Source of the DNA: Lachnospiraceae bacterium
Lineage (GTDB): Bacteria; Bacillota; Clostridia; Lachnospirales; Lachnospiraceae
DNA length: 64,000 bases
Direction: 5' to 3'
Assembly: GCA_021199495.1 (NCBI GenBank)
Contig: JAJQHY010000055.1
Coordinates: 1 to 64,000, forward strand
Position 1 is the stretch's first letter. Every line of letters starts with the position of its first letter. The position numbers were made by a program, and so were the translations under genes. Shown here piece by piece: positions 17,420 through 26,481 of this stretch. Under the pieces are notes generated by a model that made no database searches, was not told where the DNA came from, and saw only the letters and a program-made list of their open reading frames with translations.

Positions 17420-18898
17420 TTACTGAAAAGTAAGCTCCAGAATATCCATCTTGCCGGAGAGGGATTCCAGAATCAATTCTGTGTGGACTCCCCCGGAAAT
17501 CGGAATTCTGTACGCTGTCCAACTGGATGAAGCAACATGGATCTGACTCTGTCCATGTACCAGCAAATTACCTTCCCCTCTTGCTGTAATGGTCAGCTGC
17601 CGGGTTTGTGGTAAGTCAAAGTATTTGTAGACCGTTTTGGTTCCAGCGGTCATGTCCTGCACAAAATGGGTTTTCCCCTCATGACTGATTATGGGCATAT
17701 CTTCGTGTTTTCCATTGGAATTATGCGGCATTTTTCCGTTCGTGAGCTGACAGCAGATAGTGGCGTTATAGCTGCCGATGCCGTCCAAATCTCCACCGTT
17801 AAGGCCGCAGGAGGTAACCTGTACCTGCGGAATGCTGCCATCAGGCAGAATCACGATTCTTTCAGCACAGGCCTGGCGGCTGTAATCGGTGCCATGGGTC
17901 AGACGGTGGTAAAAGATATACCACTCGTCCCCAATTTTCTCTATACTCCCGTGGGTGGTGCCGGTGTTGTTTACCCGGTCTTTGGGAAGTCTGCCGGCAT
18001 AGCCCACATCGCCCGTGGAGAGAATCACACCACCATAGACAAAATCCCGATCAGGATACTGGCTGGTGCAGTAGCATAACTCATGGTTATTTGCTGATGA
18101 ATAAATAAAATAATAAGTACTTCCAATTTTACGGATGGAAGCTCCCTCAAAGAAGCCATGGCCCTCCATAAACTGCCCATCCCTTGGCGGGATACACATT
18201 CTGCATTCCATGGATGTTCCCCTCAAGGATGCCGGGAAAATCGGCTTGGGCGGATTTAAGATGGTCACCATATCCGGCTCCAAAATGCAGTGGACGGCAC
18301 CCATAACGCCTTTTTTTACGTCTTTCAGGCTCTTTTTGAACATGGATGCCTGAACAATGTGCATAGTAAGCTGCGAAATTTTCGGCAGGCTGTCAAATGG
18401 GTATCGGGCACCATAGTACAGCCGGATCACGCCATCATCGTTGATGACTGCCGGATCAAAGGGCACAAAATCCATGCAGGGCCGCCCATCCGGGTAATGG
18501 ACATGGTCCAGAAACTCATATTTTCCATCCGGGGTATCGCAAACCGCCACTCCAATGGGGCCATGATATCCTCCCTGCCCCTTTTCTCCACTGAGGCAAT
18601 AGTAAAGGTAGAATCTTCCATCAGATCCCTGACACACATCCGGTGCATAAAGATAGGGACGGTTGGTTTCTATAGAGAGCGGATCCTGACTGGCGGAAAA
18701 ATTGATGCCCTTGCTGCTCCAGTTTCCTAAATCATCCACTGGTGCAGACCAGAATTCATAGTCAAGCATACAATATGTATCCCCGCCTTCTTTGTCATGA
18801 GAACCGAAAATATAAACCCGGTCGCCAAATACATGGGGTTCCCCGTCAGGAATGTAAACGCCAAGGGGAAGATATGGATTCATTGCTTGTTTTTTCAT
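17420..18898 (-). CDS. Glycoside hydrolase GH43 (xylosidase/arabinofuranosidase type)
   Basis: This 492-residue protein starts [19 protein letters not shown] and has the GH43 five-bladed propeller features: the catalytic base region [20 protein letters not shown] near the start, DPAVINDDG for the pKa-modulating Asp, and the general acid Glu in [15 protein letters not shown]-terminal beta-sandwich of about 130 residues follows. ATG 18898 is chosen because AAGGAGG stands ten bases upstream and because the ATG overlaps the symporter stop as ATGA, a mark of translational coupling. It probably removes arabinose or xylose side residues in the cytoplasm. The exact linkage cannot be read from the sequence. 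Confidence 0.88.
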   Translation of the reverse strand: MKKQAMNPYLPLGVYIPDGEPHVFGDRVYIFGSHDKEGGDTYCMLDYEFWSAPVDDLGNWSSKGINFSASQDPLSIETNRPYLYAPDVCQGSDGRFYLYYCLSGEKGQGGYHGPIGVAVCDTPDGKYEFLDHVHYPDGRPCMDFVPFDPAVINDDGVIRLYYGARYPFDSLPKISQLTMHIVQASMFKKSLKDVKKGVMGAVHCILEPDMVTILNPPKPIFPASLRGTSMECRMCIPPRDGQFMEGHGFFEGASIRKIGSTYYFIYSSANNHELCYCTSQYPDRDFVYGGVILSTGDVGYAGRLPKDRVNNTGTTHGSIEKIGDEWYIFYHRLTHGTDYSRQACAERIVILPDGSIPQVQVTSCGLNGGDLDGIGSYNATICCQLTNGKMPHNSNGKHEDMPIISHEGKTHFVQDMTAGTKTVYKYFDLPQTRQLTITARGEGNLLVHGQSQIHVASSSWTAYRIPISGGVHTELILESLSGKMDILELTFQ

Positions 18899-20355
18899 TC
18901 TTTCTGATTCCTCCTTGCAGCGATCTCCTCCTGCTCCTTTACCACATTTTTTTCTGCCTGGAATTTCCACAGCAGCAGGAAAATGACAACGGAAGTAATT
19001 ACCTCCACCCCGACAAAGCAGAATGTAATCATGTTCTGGGTGGCACTGCCCTGCGTGAAACCGGTGGTTACGCCGGTTACCGCGTCATAAACAGGCGCGA
19101 TATACCCGGTCCGCGACAGCAGGAAGTTGAACAGACCGCTCACCAGGCCTGTGGTACAGGTCATGATAATGGTCTGCATGGAAGCGGAAAACCCGTCACA
19201 GCGAAAATCATACCGCCACTCGATATGATCCAGCACATCCGCAAAAAGAGCGCTCATCACATAAGCGCAGGGCAGGCCGCCGATGTTTTTGATAAACTGA
19301 CCAACCAGAACAATGACCATGTTTTTGGGTGATAAAAGGCAGACCGCACTGCCGATCCCATACAGTACAAAGCCAGCCATTGTCACATTCCGCTTTCCGA
19401 ATTTTCTGGCGAGAGGCCAGACGGCAAAAATACCAATTCCCATGGGGATGCCGCCGATGACAGACACCAAAGTCTGCGTGATTCCGTCATTGTAGGTGCC
19501 CAGCACATAGTTGCAGTAATACACAAGCGCAATATTTTTGAGCTGCGCGCCGAAATTATAGAGGAAAAAGAAGGCCATAAAAATCAGCCAGGAGGGATCC
19601 TTAAATACCGCCTTCATCTGCTGTTTCATCGGGATGTCAGCGGCATTATTTTCAGCGGCTTCTTCCGTAATACGCTCCCGGGTGAAGTAATATTCCACAA
19701 GCGTCAGCGGCAGGACCAGGATGGCGAGCACACTCATAAACTGAAGCCACGCGGCCTGGTTGGCGCCCAGCGCCGGCATCACGATCATGGGAAAAATCAG
19801 CGCCACAATAATTCCGGACATCATCACCGAAGAAACATTGTTGAACACGGACAGGGAACCCCGCTGTTTGACGTCTCTGGTGGAGAGCGGCACCATCAGG
19901 TTATGGCTCATATTGTAAATCGTGTAGGCAAAGGAATAGAACAGGTTATAAGAGAGCATGACCCAGATCACCTGCACATTCTGGCTCGCTCTGGGAACCG
20001 CAAAGAGCAGGATTCCCGAAATCGTCATGAGCGGTGCTGCCAGAAGCAGCCAGGGACGTGCTTTCCCCTGTGCAGTGCGGGTTCGCTCGATCACCTGCCC
20101 CATAGTGAAATTGGTGACTGCGTCAATGATTTTGGAAATAATCGGGAAAATTGTCAGAAACGCGCCTCCCCAGACGGATGTCAGATTCAGCACATCAGTG
20201 TAGAAAACATTTAAGTAGCTCGCCAGAACAGCGTTTAAAAGCAGCGCTCCGCTGGGGCCAAGCAGATAACCCAGCCATCGTTCTTTTCCTGTTACGTCTT
20301 TACTGCTGAGCCGGCTTTGAAACATCCGGCCGCTCAGTCTCTTCTGTCTTTCCAT
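18895..20355 (-). CDS. GPH-family sugar:cation symporter, MFS type (copy 2)
   Basis: This 486-residue membrane protein has about 12 hydrophobic segments and the GPH markers [25 protein letters not shown] and RPWLLLAA. It is the first gene of the operon symporter-GH43-GH78-GH3, all overlapping or a few bases apart, and overlaps GH43 by four bases. ATG 20355 has AAAGGA ten bases upstream and is preferred to one at 20367. The divergent AraC gene shares its control region, where three TTATTGTAA-like motifs lie. Likely role: import of a substituted plant oligosaccharide or glycoside for the three hydrolases of the operon. Confidence 0.9.
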   Translation of the reverse strand: MERQKRLSGRMFQSRLSSKDVTGKERWLGYLLGPSGALLLNAVLASYLNVFYTDVLNLTSVWGGAFLTIFPIISKIIDAVTNFTMGQVIERTRTAQGKARPWLLLAAPLMTISGILLFAVPRASQNVQVIWVMLSYNLFYSFAYTIYNMSHNLMVPLSTRDVKQRGSLSVFNNVSSVMMSGIIVALIFPMIVMPALGANQAAWLQFMSVLAILVLPLTLVEYYFTRERITEEAAENNAADIPMKQQMKAVFKDPSWLIFMAFFFLYNFGAQLKNIALVYYCNYVLGTYNDGITQTLVSVIGGIPMGIGIFAVWPLARKFGKRNVTMAGFVLYGIGSAVCLLSPKNMVIVLVGQFIKNIGGLPCAYVMSALFADVLDHIEWRYDFRCDGFSASMQTIIMTCTTGLVSGLFNFLLSRTGYIAPVYDAVTGVTTGFTQGSATQNMITFCFVGVEVITSVVIFLLLWKFQAEKNVVKEQEEIAARRNQKE

Positions 20356-20398
20356 AAAATAGCCCATCCTTTCTTTCCGGTTTGTGTTGCTTTATATA

Positions 20399-20455
20399 TT
20401 TTATTGTAATGTATTCGGAAAGATATTTGTTGCGTTATTGTCTGGTTTATTGTAA
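20399..20455. promoter_or_regulatory. Candidate AraC operator region between symporter and regulator
   Basis: TTATTGTAA occurs at 20401-20409 and 20447-20455, with a partial copy TTATTGTCT at 20435-20443. The copy at 20399-20410 (TTTTATTGTAAT) is identical to one upstream of the first symporter gene. The region serves both divergent genes, so the regulator may control itself as well as the operon. Confidence 0.5.
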
Positions 20456-20488
20456 AATATGGAATAAATTTTACAAAGGAGAAGCAGA

Positions 20489-21664
20489 ATGATCGATTAC
20501 GAATATATGGCGCTGTCACTGGCTAATCTGTCCGGCATTCCGGTGCGGCTTTATCGGGATGGCAAATTTGCCGGACTTTTTCACAGCAGCAAATTCAAAC
20601 CGGATCTGGCCATTTCAGAGGAAGCCAGCATTTTCAGAAATCCCGCCAACGTCAGCTATTACATGACAGAGGAATTTCTTTTTTACGGTTTATTCCGGGT
20701 AAAGGAGGAACCGGTATGTCTGGTACTTGGCCCGGTTGCTCAGGTTCCGATCAGCAGTGCATCCGCAAGGAGGATCCTGCTTTCCATCGGTGAGTCTCCC
20801 TCCAGAGCCGCTGAATTACAGAACTACCTGCGCTCCATTCCTAGCTATTCTCTCAGGAACTTTTTACAGATTCTCTGCACGTTTGATTATTTTCTGAACG
20901 GGGAAAAATTATCTGTCGGAGATATTCTGACAAATGAACCGGTGCCGTCTGAACCGACACCAATGACGGAAGCGGGCACATCGACAGAGGATATTCCATC
21001 CGGGCATAATACCTATGACTTAGAACAGACCATGCTGTCCTATATTGAGCATGGCAGACCGGAAGAACTGAAGAAATATTATCAGACGCCCGCCACAGGT
21101 CAGGCGGGAAAAATGGCGCAGGATACCCTGCGCCAGCAGAAAAACCTCGTTATTGTAACCGCAACGCTGGCCAGCCGGGCAGCCATCCGCGGCGGTCTGG
21201 ATGCGGAAAGTGCTTTTGCTTTGAGCGATTTATATATTCAGGAAGCGGAGCTTATGAATCAATATGAAGGACTGGTCAGACTGCCGATCCGCATGACCAT
21301 GGAATACGCCCGCCGTGTTGCTGCCCTGCAGTGCGGGGACAGTAATCGCAAGCTGATCCGGGATGCCAGACAGTACATTCTGGAGCATATCAACGAAAAA
21401 ATCACGACCGGGCAGCTTGCCGCCGCTCTTAACAAAAACCGCACTTATTTATGCACCTGTTTCAAGGAAGAAACAGGGCAGACAGTCAACGCCTATATTA
21501 CCCGCATCAAAATCGATGAGGCAAAGCGCCTGTTAAAGGTATCTCAGAAATCCCTGCAGGAAATCGCGGAATATCTTGGCTATTCCTCACAGAGTTATTT
21601 CCAGAATGTATTCAGAAAAACAGAGGGAATCACGCCGCTTCAATACCGGCTTTCACAGCAGTGA
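20489..21664 (+). CDS. AraC-family transcriptional regulator (copy 2)
   Basis: This 391-residue protein starts behind AAAGGAGAAGCAG. The last 100 residues contain the two AraC helix-turn-helix motifs, around ITTGQLAAALNKNRTYLCTC and LQEIAEYLGYSSQSYFQNVF, then the signature RKTEGITPLQYR. The N-terminal part is a sensor domain like that of the regulator at 3260. It is divergent from the symporter-GH43-GH78-GH3 operon and is the natural candidate for its activator. The inducer is unknown, but rhamnose or a rhamnosyl glycoside would fit the neighbours. Confidence 0.9.
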   Translation: MIDYEYMALSLANLSGIPVRLYRDGKFAGLFHSSKFKPDLAISEEASIFRNPANVSYYMTEEFLFYGLFRVKEEPVCLVLGPVAQVPISSASARRILLSIGESPSRAAELQNYLRSIPSYSLRNFLQILCTFDYFLNGEKLSVGDILTNEPVPSEPTPMTEAGTSTEDIPSGHNTYDLEQTMLSYIEHGRPEELKKYYQTPATGQAGKMAQDTLRQQKNLVIVTATLASRAAIRGGLDAESAFALSDLYIQEAELMNQYEGLVRLPIRMTMEYARRVAALQCGDSNRKLIRDARQYILEHINEKITTGQLAAALNKNRTYLCTCFKEETGQTVNAYITRIKIDEAKRLLKVSQKSLQEIAEYLGYSSQSYFQNVFRKTEGITPLQYRLSQQ

Positions 21665-21667
21665 TCA

Positions 21668-21685
21668 GAAAACAGATCTGTTTTC
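21668..21685. terminator. Perfect 18-bp palindrome between convergent genes
   Basis: GAAAACAGATCTGTTTTC (21668-21685) lies between the AraC stop at 21664 and the ABC gene stop at 21684 and covers part of the latter stop codon. The A-tract/T-tract ends make a bidirectional terminator likely, although the stem is AT-rich. Confidence 0.5.
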
Positions 21686-23171
21686 AGATATGTGTGGCCA
21701 TCAGTACCAGCCTGCCGGCGCTGTATTTTTCAATGCAGGCCGCTACATTCTGCCGGTTATCCTCATCCAGGCCGGTGAACGGCTCGTCGAGAATCAGAAT
21801 GTCGGCAGGCAGAGCCAGCGCTCTGGCCAGGGCAACCCGCCTGCGCATGCCGCCGGAGAGTTCTGAACAGGGTTTCTTTAAGTCTTCCTCAGGGAGCAGA
21901 TCTTTTAAAAATTCCGCTGCCTTTGCTCTGCTGCCGGTCACCATGGAAACGTTGGTCAGGGCGTCATAATCCATGCAGAGGCGGTTCTCCTGAAAAAGCA
22001 TGGTCAGGCTGCTGCCGTGCAGATCGATTTGTCCTGCGTCCGCAGGCTCCAGGCCCGCGATCAGGCGAAACAGGGTGGTTTTGCCGCCGCCGGAGGGCCA
22101 GGTAAAGCGGATGGTCTCACCAGGGGTGCAGGAGGCGGAGAAGTCTCTTAAGACTTCGTTGGAGCCGTAGGATTTGCATAGATGCTTTATCGTCAGGATA
22201 CTATTCTGATCGTCTTTCTGTTTATTTTGTACATTCACGATGCCACTGCGTTCATCACGGCCTGTATTTCCTTTTGCCATCTGGTTTCCTGCTTGCTGAG
22301 GGCTTTCAGTCGCCTCAGACTCTGCAGATTTCATTGCCGGCACAGGCGAAGCTGCCGATTCTATTTTCATTTTCTTCTCTGGAATTCGAACACAACCGCT
22401 TCTTTTGACTGCACGGCACTGCGGCTCCCACGCCATAAACACATCCCACAGCTTTAACAACGCCTTTTCGCACAGAATACTGATCAGGATAATCACCGCG
22501 CTCCAGGCCAGGATTCCCGCCGTGTCCAGCGTGATCTTCGCCATGTACAGACCTTCGCCAATGGAAAAATCCGGAGTACCGATGACCTCCGCGGCCACGC
22601 CGGACTTCCAGCTCATGCCCACCGCGATCCGAAAGCCTGCGGTGAGGAAAGGATTCAGGGCAGGCCGGTAAATATAAAAGCACTTATTCCACAAAGGCAC
22701 ACGCAGCACCTTCGCCATCTCTAAAAGCTCCCTGTCCGCGCTCTTTAATCCCTGCAGCGTGCTGATGTAAATCTGCGGCAGCACCACGCAGAAGCTGATG
22801 GCCACCGCCAGGACCTGCGAATGCCACCAGATCAGGAACAGCACGACATAGGACGCCACAGGCACCGCCTTGATCAGCGTCATAACAGGGCTGAAAATTT
22901 CTTCCAGAATCTGAAACCTGGCGCTTAACACTGCCAGCAGAAAGCCGACAGAAAAGCCCAGCAGAAACCCCACCCCAATGCGCAAAAAAGAAAACCAGAT
23001 GGTTTTCCAGAAAGCGAAGGTGACAACCCTCTCAAGAAGGGCGGTCATGGTTGTGACCGGCCCCACTAAAAGGATCTGATTGTCCACCCACAGGCTTAAA
23101 AGCTGCCAGACAAGGAGCCAGCCCAGGATGATGAAGGTTTTTCGGATGACTTTCTTTACAGAATCAGACAT
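21684..23171 (-). CDS. ABC importer permease-ATPase fusion (SsuC/SsuB type)
   Basis: This protein of about 495 residues joins two parts. Residues ~1-255 are a BPD-type permease with about six membrane spans and the EAA-like loop ELLEMAKVLRVPLWNKCFYI. A polar linker of about 80 residues follows. The last 180 residues are an ATPase with Walker A WPSGGGKTT, signature LSGGMRRR and Walker B ILILDEPFTGLD. Two oddities: the first Walker A Gly is replaced by Trp, and the protein ends right after the switch His (MATHI), where relatives continue for 40-70 residues. The start is uncertain: ATG 23171 (weak ribosome binding site) fits the family length, while a GTG at 23279 would add 36 residues. Partner lipoprotein is upstream. 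Confidence 0.75.
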   Translation of the reverse strand: MSDSVKKVIRKTFIILGWLLVWQLLSLWVDNQILLVGPVTTMTALLERVVTFAFWKTIWFSFLRIGVGFLLGFSVGFLLAVLSARFQILEEIFSPVMTLIKAVPVASYVVLFLIWWHSQVLAVAISFCVVLPQIYISTLQGLKSADRELLEMAKVLRVPLWNKCFYIYRPALNPFLTAGFRIAVGMSWKSGVAAEVIGTPDFSIGEGLYMAKITLDTAGILAWSAVIILISILCEKALLKLWDVFMAWEPQCRAVKRSGCVRIPEKKMKIESAASPVPAMKSAESEATESPQQAGNQMAKGNTGRDERSGIVNVQNKQKDDQNSILTIKHLCKSYGSNEVLRDFSASCTPGETIRFTWPSGGGKTTLFRLIAGLEPADAGQIDLHGSSLTMLFQENRLCMDYDALTNVSMVTGSRAKAAEFLKDLLPEEDLKKPCSELSGGMRRRVALARALALPADILILDEPFTGLDEDNRQNVAACIEKYSAGRLVLMATHI

Positions 23172-23279
23172 AATTTTACTCAGCTGTATATCATGATTAA
23201 AGCGACAAAAGGGTATGATACCATGGATTGCTCCGCAAAAGACGCTCTCGCAATCCATGACGCCATTCGAAATCCGCAC

Positions 23280-23416
23280 AATTTGACCTGAAAAACGGTC
23301 AAATTTGCTCCTTTCTCATGTCGTTGCGGTCCCCAAGGTCATAAATACGAATGCAAGCATTCGATTTCTGACCTTTTGTCCCTTGTATCATATCATGAGC
23401 AAAAGGCGCTCATGAT
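23280..23416. repeat. Cluster of nested inverted repeats between ABC genes
   Basis: Four perfect inverted repeats lie here: AATTTGACC/GGTCAAATT (23280-23305, 9-bp arms); AAGGTCA/TGACCTT (23335-23375), enclosing CGAATGC-AA-GCATTCG (23348-23363); and ATCATGAGC/GCTCATGAT (23392-23416, 9-bp arms). They fill most of the 288-base gap between the binding-lipoprotein and the permease-ATPase genes. A mobile-repeat remnant (REP/MITE-like), a structured intercistronic RNA, or an operator array could look like this. Confidence 0.6.
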
Positions 23417-23459
23417 CAGAATTCGTCGCTCACCGGGCACTGACTTTACAATGCTGAAA

Positions 23460-24602
23460 TCATTCAGCAGAAGGAATAAAATAAAAATCCTCCCCCGGCA
23501 GTGCGCCTCCCACCATATCCGGGCTCTGGGAATAAAGCACTTCGAGATAGCCGGAAAGCTTCTCCTGCATTTCCTCTCCGTCAATGTACACAATATTGCA
23601 CTCCGGGATGGCTTTCTCCGCAATCGCGGCACTGCCGACTATACCCGCTTCCGCTACCAGTTCCGCAGTGTGTGCCACATCGTTTACAGCCTCCTCAGCG
23701 CTTGTCTTGCGCTCCGCCATGAAATTTAACACAGCCGCTTCATGCGCCTCTAAGAATTCGGTGCGCACGATGGTCACGCCGGTCACCAGGGCATTGTTCG
23801 TACCCTGCTCTTCCTGCAGTGTATTCCAGGCCTCATTGATATCTACAGCCACCACCAGAGATTCATTCTGATTACAGGCAACGGTCACAAAGGGCTGAGG
23901 CAGTAACCCGATCGCGGTCGGATCCTCGGCCAAAATCGCCGCCACCTCGGAAGACTCTGACTTATATTCCAGCGTGCAGTCTGTCACGCCATAACCCGCC
24001 AGCAGATACTGCAAGGCGTAGTCCGGCGTGGTGCCCTTGCTGGGCAGATATACAGTTCTGCCGCTTAAATCCTCGATACTGCTCACAGTTTCATCGCCTG
24101 TCACCAGGTAAAGCACGCTCAGGGTATTGATATCCAGTACCGTGACGCCGCCCTCCGTTTTGTTGTACAGGGTACTGGCCGCGTTGGCCGGGATCAGGAT
24201 GATATCCAACTCACCCTTCACCAGGGCTGTGGTGATCTCATCCGCTGCGGTTGCGATAGTAAATTCATAGTTGCCGGTCGTTTCCCCGTTTTCCGAATCC
24301 TCCATCAGCTGCACCAGGCCGATTGTGGTGGGGCCGGACAGGGAACCGATGCGGATGACAGTGTCATCCGTCACTTCCGCCTCAGACACCTCCTGTGAAA
24401 CCTCCCCGGTTTCCGTGTTGGCCTCTGCCTGCACGGTTTCATCTGCCGTCTCCTCCGCAGCCGCTTCTTTCTCAGAAGTCTCTGTCTCAGCTTCTGTCTC
24501 CACGCTCTCCTGCGTCTCGGTCTGTGTGCTGCTGCCGCAGCCGGTCAATAAGCCGCATACCAGTGCCATGCCGCACATCAGCGCCAGTAGTTTCTTTTTC
24601 AT
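23460..24602 (-). CDS. ABC-transporter substrate-binding lipoprotein (NMT1/SsuA-like)
   Basis: This 380-residue protein begins MKKKLLALMCGMALVCGLLT with lipobox LTGC, followed by a Thr/Glu-rich tether of about 65 residues and a periplasmic-binding-protein domain (IRIGSLSGPTTIGLVQLMED, later LVKGELDIILIPANAAS and YLPSKGTTPDYALQYLL). This is the pattern of NMT1/TauA/SsuA binding proteins for sulfonates, nitrate or thiamine precursors. ATG 24602 has GGAGGAG 5-11 bases upstream. It is on the same strand as the permease-ATPase fusion, 290 bases further on. The ligand cannot be named from the sequence. Confidence 0.87.
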   Translation of the reverse strand: MKKKLLALMCGMALVCGLLTGCGSSTQTETQESVETEAETETSEKEAAAEETADETVQAEANTETGEVSQEVSEAEVTDDTVIRIGSLSGPTTIGLVQLMEDSENGETTGNYEFTIATAADEITTALVKGELDIILIPANAASTLYNKTEGGVTVLDINTLSVLYLVTGDETVSSIEDLSGRTVYLPSKGTTPDYALQYLLAGYGVTDCTLEYKSESSEVAAILAEDPTAIGLLPQPFVTVACNQNESLVVAVDINEAWNTLQEEQGTNNALVTGVTIVRTEFLEAHEAAVLNFMAERKTSAEEAVNDVAHTAELVAEAGIVGSAAIAEKAIPECNIVYIDGEEMQEKLSGYLEVLYSQSPDMVGGALPGEDFYFIPSAE

Positions 24603-24665
24603 AATCTCCTCCGTCATTCACATAAATGGTTCCGGCAGACAAGTGCAGCGTCCGCCGAAACCATT

Positions 24666-24734
24666 TTACTATATCCTCGTTCGGATTGCTATATGAACTT
24701 TGTTCATGGATGTACTATATTTCGTACATTACGG
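24666..24734 (-). promoter_or_regulatory. Promoter region with two tandem inverted repeats
   Basis: On the minus strand a -35-like TTCATA and a -10-like TATAGT about 18 bases apart stand before the lipoprotein gene. Two perfect 6-bp inverted repeats lie over and upstream of the -35: ATGAAC-TTT-GTTCAT (24693-24707) and ATGTAC-8 bases-GTACAT (24710-24729). This fits a repressor operator. The pair also lies right behind the hydrogenase gene and may help separate the two units. Confidence 0.45.
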
Positions 24735-24738
24735 ACTC

Positions 24739-26481
24739 TCAATATTTCTGCGGCATCTCCCACGCATGGTGATCGGTATGTAAAAGCTGATGCGCCTTAT
24801 GTCCGTTCGGCTCGCCGAAGAAGTTCTCATACAGCTTCTGCACATCCTGATTCTCATGGGAAAAACGGGTGGGCGCGTTTTTATCCAGGCTGCGCAACGT
24901 TGAGCCGCGCTCCACCGCCAGCTCCTCGCCGTCGTGAATCGGCTGTCCGCCGCCGCCCGCACAGCCGCCCGGGCAGGCCATGATTTCCACAAAATCATAG
25001 TGCACGTCGCCGCGCTTGAGCGCCTCAATCAGCTTCCTGGTATTGCCAAGGCCGCTGGTCACCGCCGTCTTAATCTCCAGTCCCTTGATATGGTAGACTG
25101 CCTCGGTCCAGCCGCGCTGGTACACCACGGGTCTGTTTTCCTTAAAAATACTGATGTCCGGGTTCTCTCCCACAAGCAGATAATACGCGCTGCGAAGGGC
25201 CGCCTCCATGACACCGCCGGTAGTCCCAAAAATCACGCCCGCGCCAGTGCCGTCCTGCATCAGCTGATCACACGCCACATCCTTTAAATTCTTCGGGTCA
25301 ATGTGTGCCGTGCGGATCATGCGGTTTAACTCCCTGGTCGTCAGAGAGATATCCACATCATGTCCCTGATACTCCTCATAAAAGAGCTCCATATTGACTT
25401 CGCCCTTTTTGGCCGTGCAGGGCATGATGGAAACCGTGACCATATCCTCGGGAGCTACCCCGATCTGTTCAGCAAAGAAGGTTTTCATCACCGCGCCGAA
25501 CATCTGCTGCGGAGACTTCGCGCTGGAAAGCCTGTCCGTCAGCTCCGGATACTGAGACTTGATGAAACGAACCCATCCCGGACAGCAGGAGGTAAACATG
25601 GGCATCTGCGCCGTATCCCCTTTGGAAAAACGGTCAATAAACTCCGTTCCCTCCTCCATGATCGTCAGATCCGCTGTAAAAACGGTATCAAAGACATAAT
25701 CAAAACCAATCTGGCGAAGAGTGTCCGTGATCTTGCCAATCGTTGCTTCCTCTCTGGAAAGACCCAGTTCCTCACCCCAGGCCGCACGCACCGCCGGCGC
25801 CACCTGCACCACGGTAATCTTACGCTTGTCACCGATCGCGTCCCAGACGCGGTCCGTGTCGTCCCGCTCACGTAGCGCGCCGACCGGGCAATGTGTGATA
25901 CACTGGCCGCAGAGGGTACACTCGGTATCCTCGATTTTGCGGCTGCCGCGCACGGTCACGCTCAATCTGTCGGAGGTCCCGTTGGTGTCCCAGATGCGAA
26001 TGCCCTGCACCTTGTCGCAGATCTCCACGCAGCGCATACACTTGATGCACTTGCTGTTGTCCCGGATCAGCGGGAATCTGCGGTTCCAGTCCGATTTCTC
26101 AATATGCTTCTCAAAGGGCACGTCCAGAACATTTAATTCTTTCGCGGTGCTCTGCAGGGAGCAGTTCTCATTGCGAACGCAGAAGGCGCAGTTCGTCTCG
26201 TGCTGGCTTAAGAGCATCTGCACATTCTTTTTGCGGTTTTTGATAACCTTGGGGCTGTTGGTGGAAATCACCATGCCCTCCTCCACCACGTTATTGCAGG
26301 AGGCCACCAGCTTTTCCTTGCCCTCGATCTCCACCACACAGACCCGGCAGGAACCGAGCTCATTCAAATCTTTTAAATAACATAGAGTGGGAATCCGGAT
26401 TCCCGCCTGCTTCGCAGCTTCTAAAATGGTGGTTCCCTCAGGAACAGACACCGGTATTTTATCAATTATCAGGTTTACCAT
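24739..26481 (-). CDS. [FeFe]-hydrogenase, catalytic subunit
   Basis: This 580-residue enzyme interconverts protons and H2 in the cytoplasm. Cluster motifs are complete: a [2Fe-2S] domain with Cys34, 45, 48, 62; the His94/Cys98/Cys101/Cys107 [4Fe-4S] site; two [4Fe-4S] motifs at Cys145-155 and Cys188-198; and the H-cluster signatures L1 TSCCPGW (~298), L2 MPCTAKKGE (~353) and L3 EIMACPGGCAGGGGQP (~499). A C-terminal small-subunit-like segment ends in HHAWEMPQKY. It overlaps the upstream flavoprotein gene by seven bases, so the two are translated together. The pairing with a GltD-like protein resembles the glutamate-synthase-linked hydrogenases (group A2 in the HydDB scheme), whose physiological electron partner is not well established. 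Confidence 0.95.
   Translation of the reverse strand: MVNLIIDKIPVSVPEGTTILEAAKQAGIRIPTLCYLKDLNELGSCRVCVVEIEGKEKLVASCNNVVEEGMVISTNSPKVIKNRKKNVQMLLSQHETNCAFCVRNENCSLQSTAKELNVLDVPFEKHIEKSDWNRRFPLIRDNSKCIKCMRCVEICDKVQGIRIWDTNGTSDRLSVTVRGSRKIEDTECTLCGQCITHCPVGALRERDDTDRVWDAIGDKRKITVVQVAPAVRAAWGEELGLSREEATIGKITDTLRQIGFDYVFDTVFTADLTIMEEGTEFIDRFSKGDTAQMPMFTSCCPGWVRFIKSQYPELTDRLSSAKSPQQMFGAVMKTFFAEQIGVAPEDMVTVSIMPCTAKKGEVNMELFYEEYQGHDVDISLTTRELNRMIRTAHIDPKNLKDVACDQLMQDGTGAGVIFGTTGGVMEAALRSAYYLLVGENPDISIFKENRPVVYQRGWTEAVYHIKGLEIKTAVTSGLGNTRKLIEALKRGDVHYDFVEIMACPGGCAGGGGQPIHDGEELAVERGSTLRSLDKNAPTRFSHENQDVQKLYENFFGEPNGHKAHQLLHTDHHAWEMPQKY

Noticed and set aside
23172-23279. GTG at 23279 as start of the ABC fusion protein
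   Set aside because: The AAAGGAG site is 28 bases away and the added residues are Cys-rich and not permease-like; 23171 fits the family better, though its ribosome binding site is weak.
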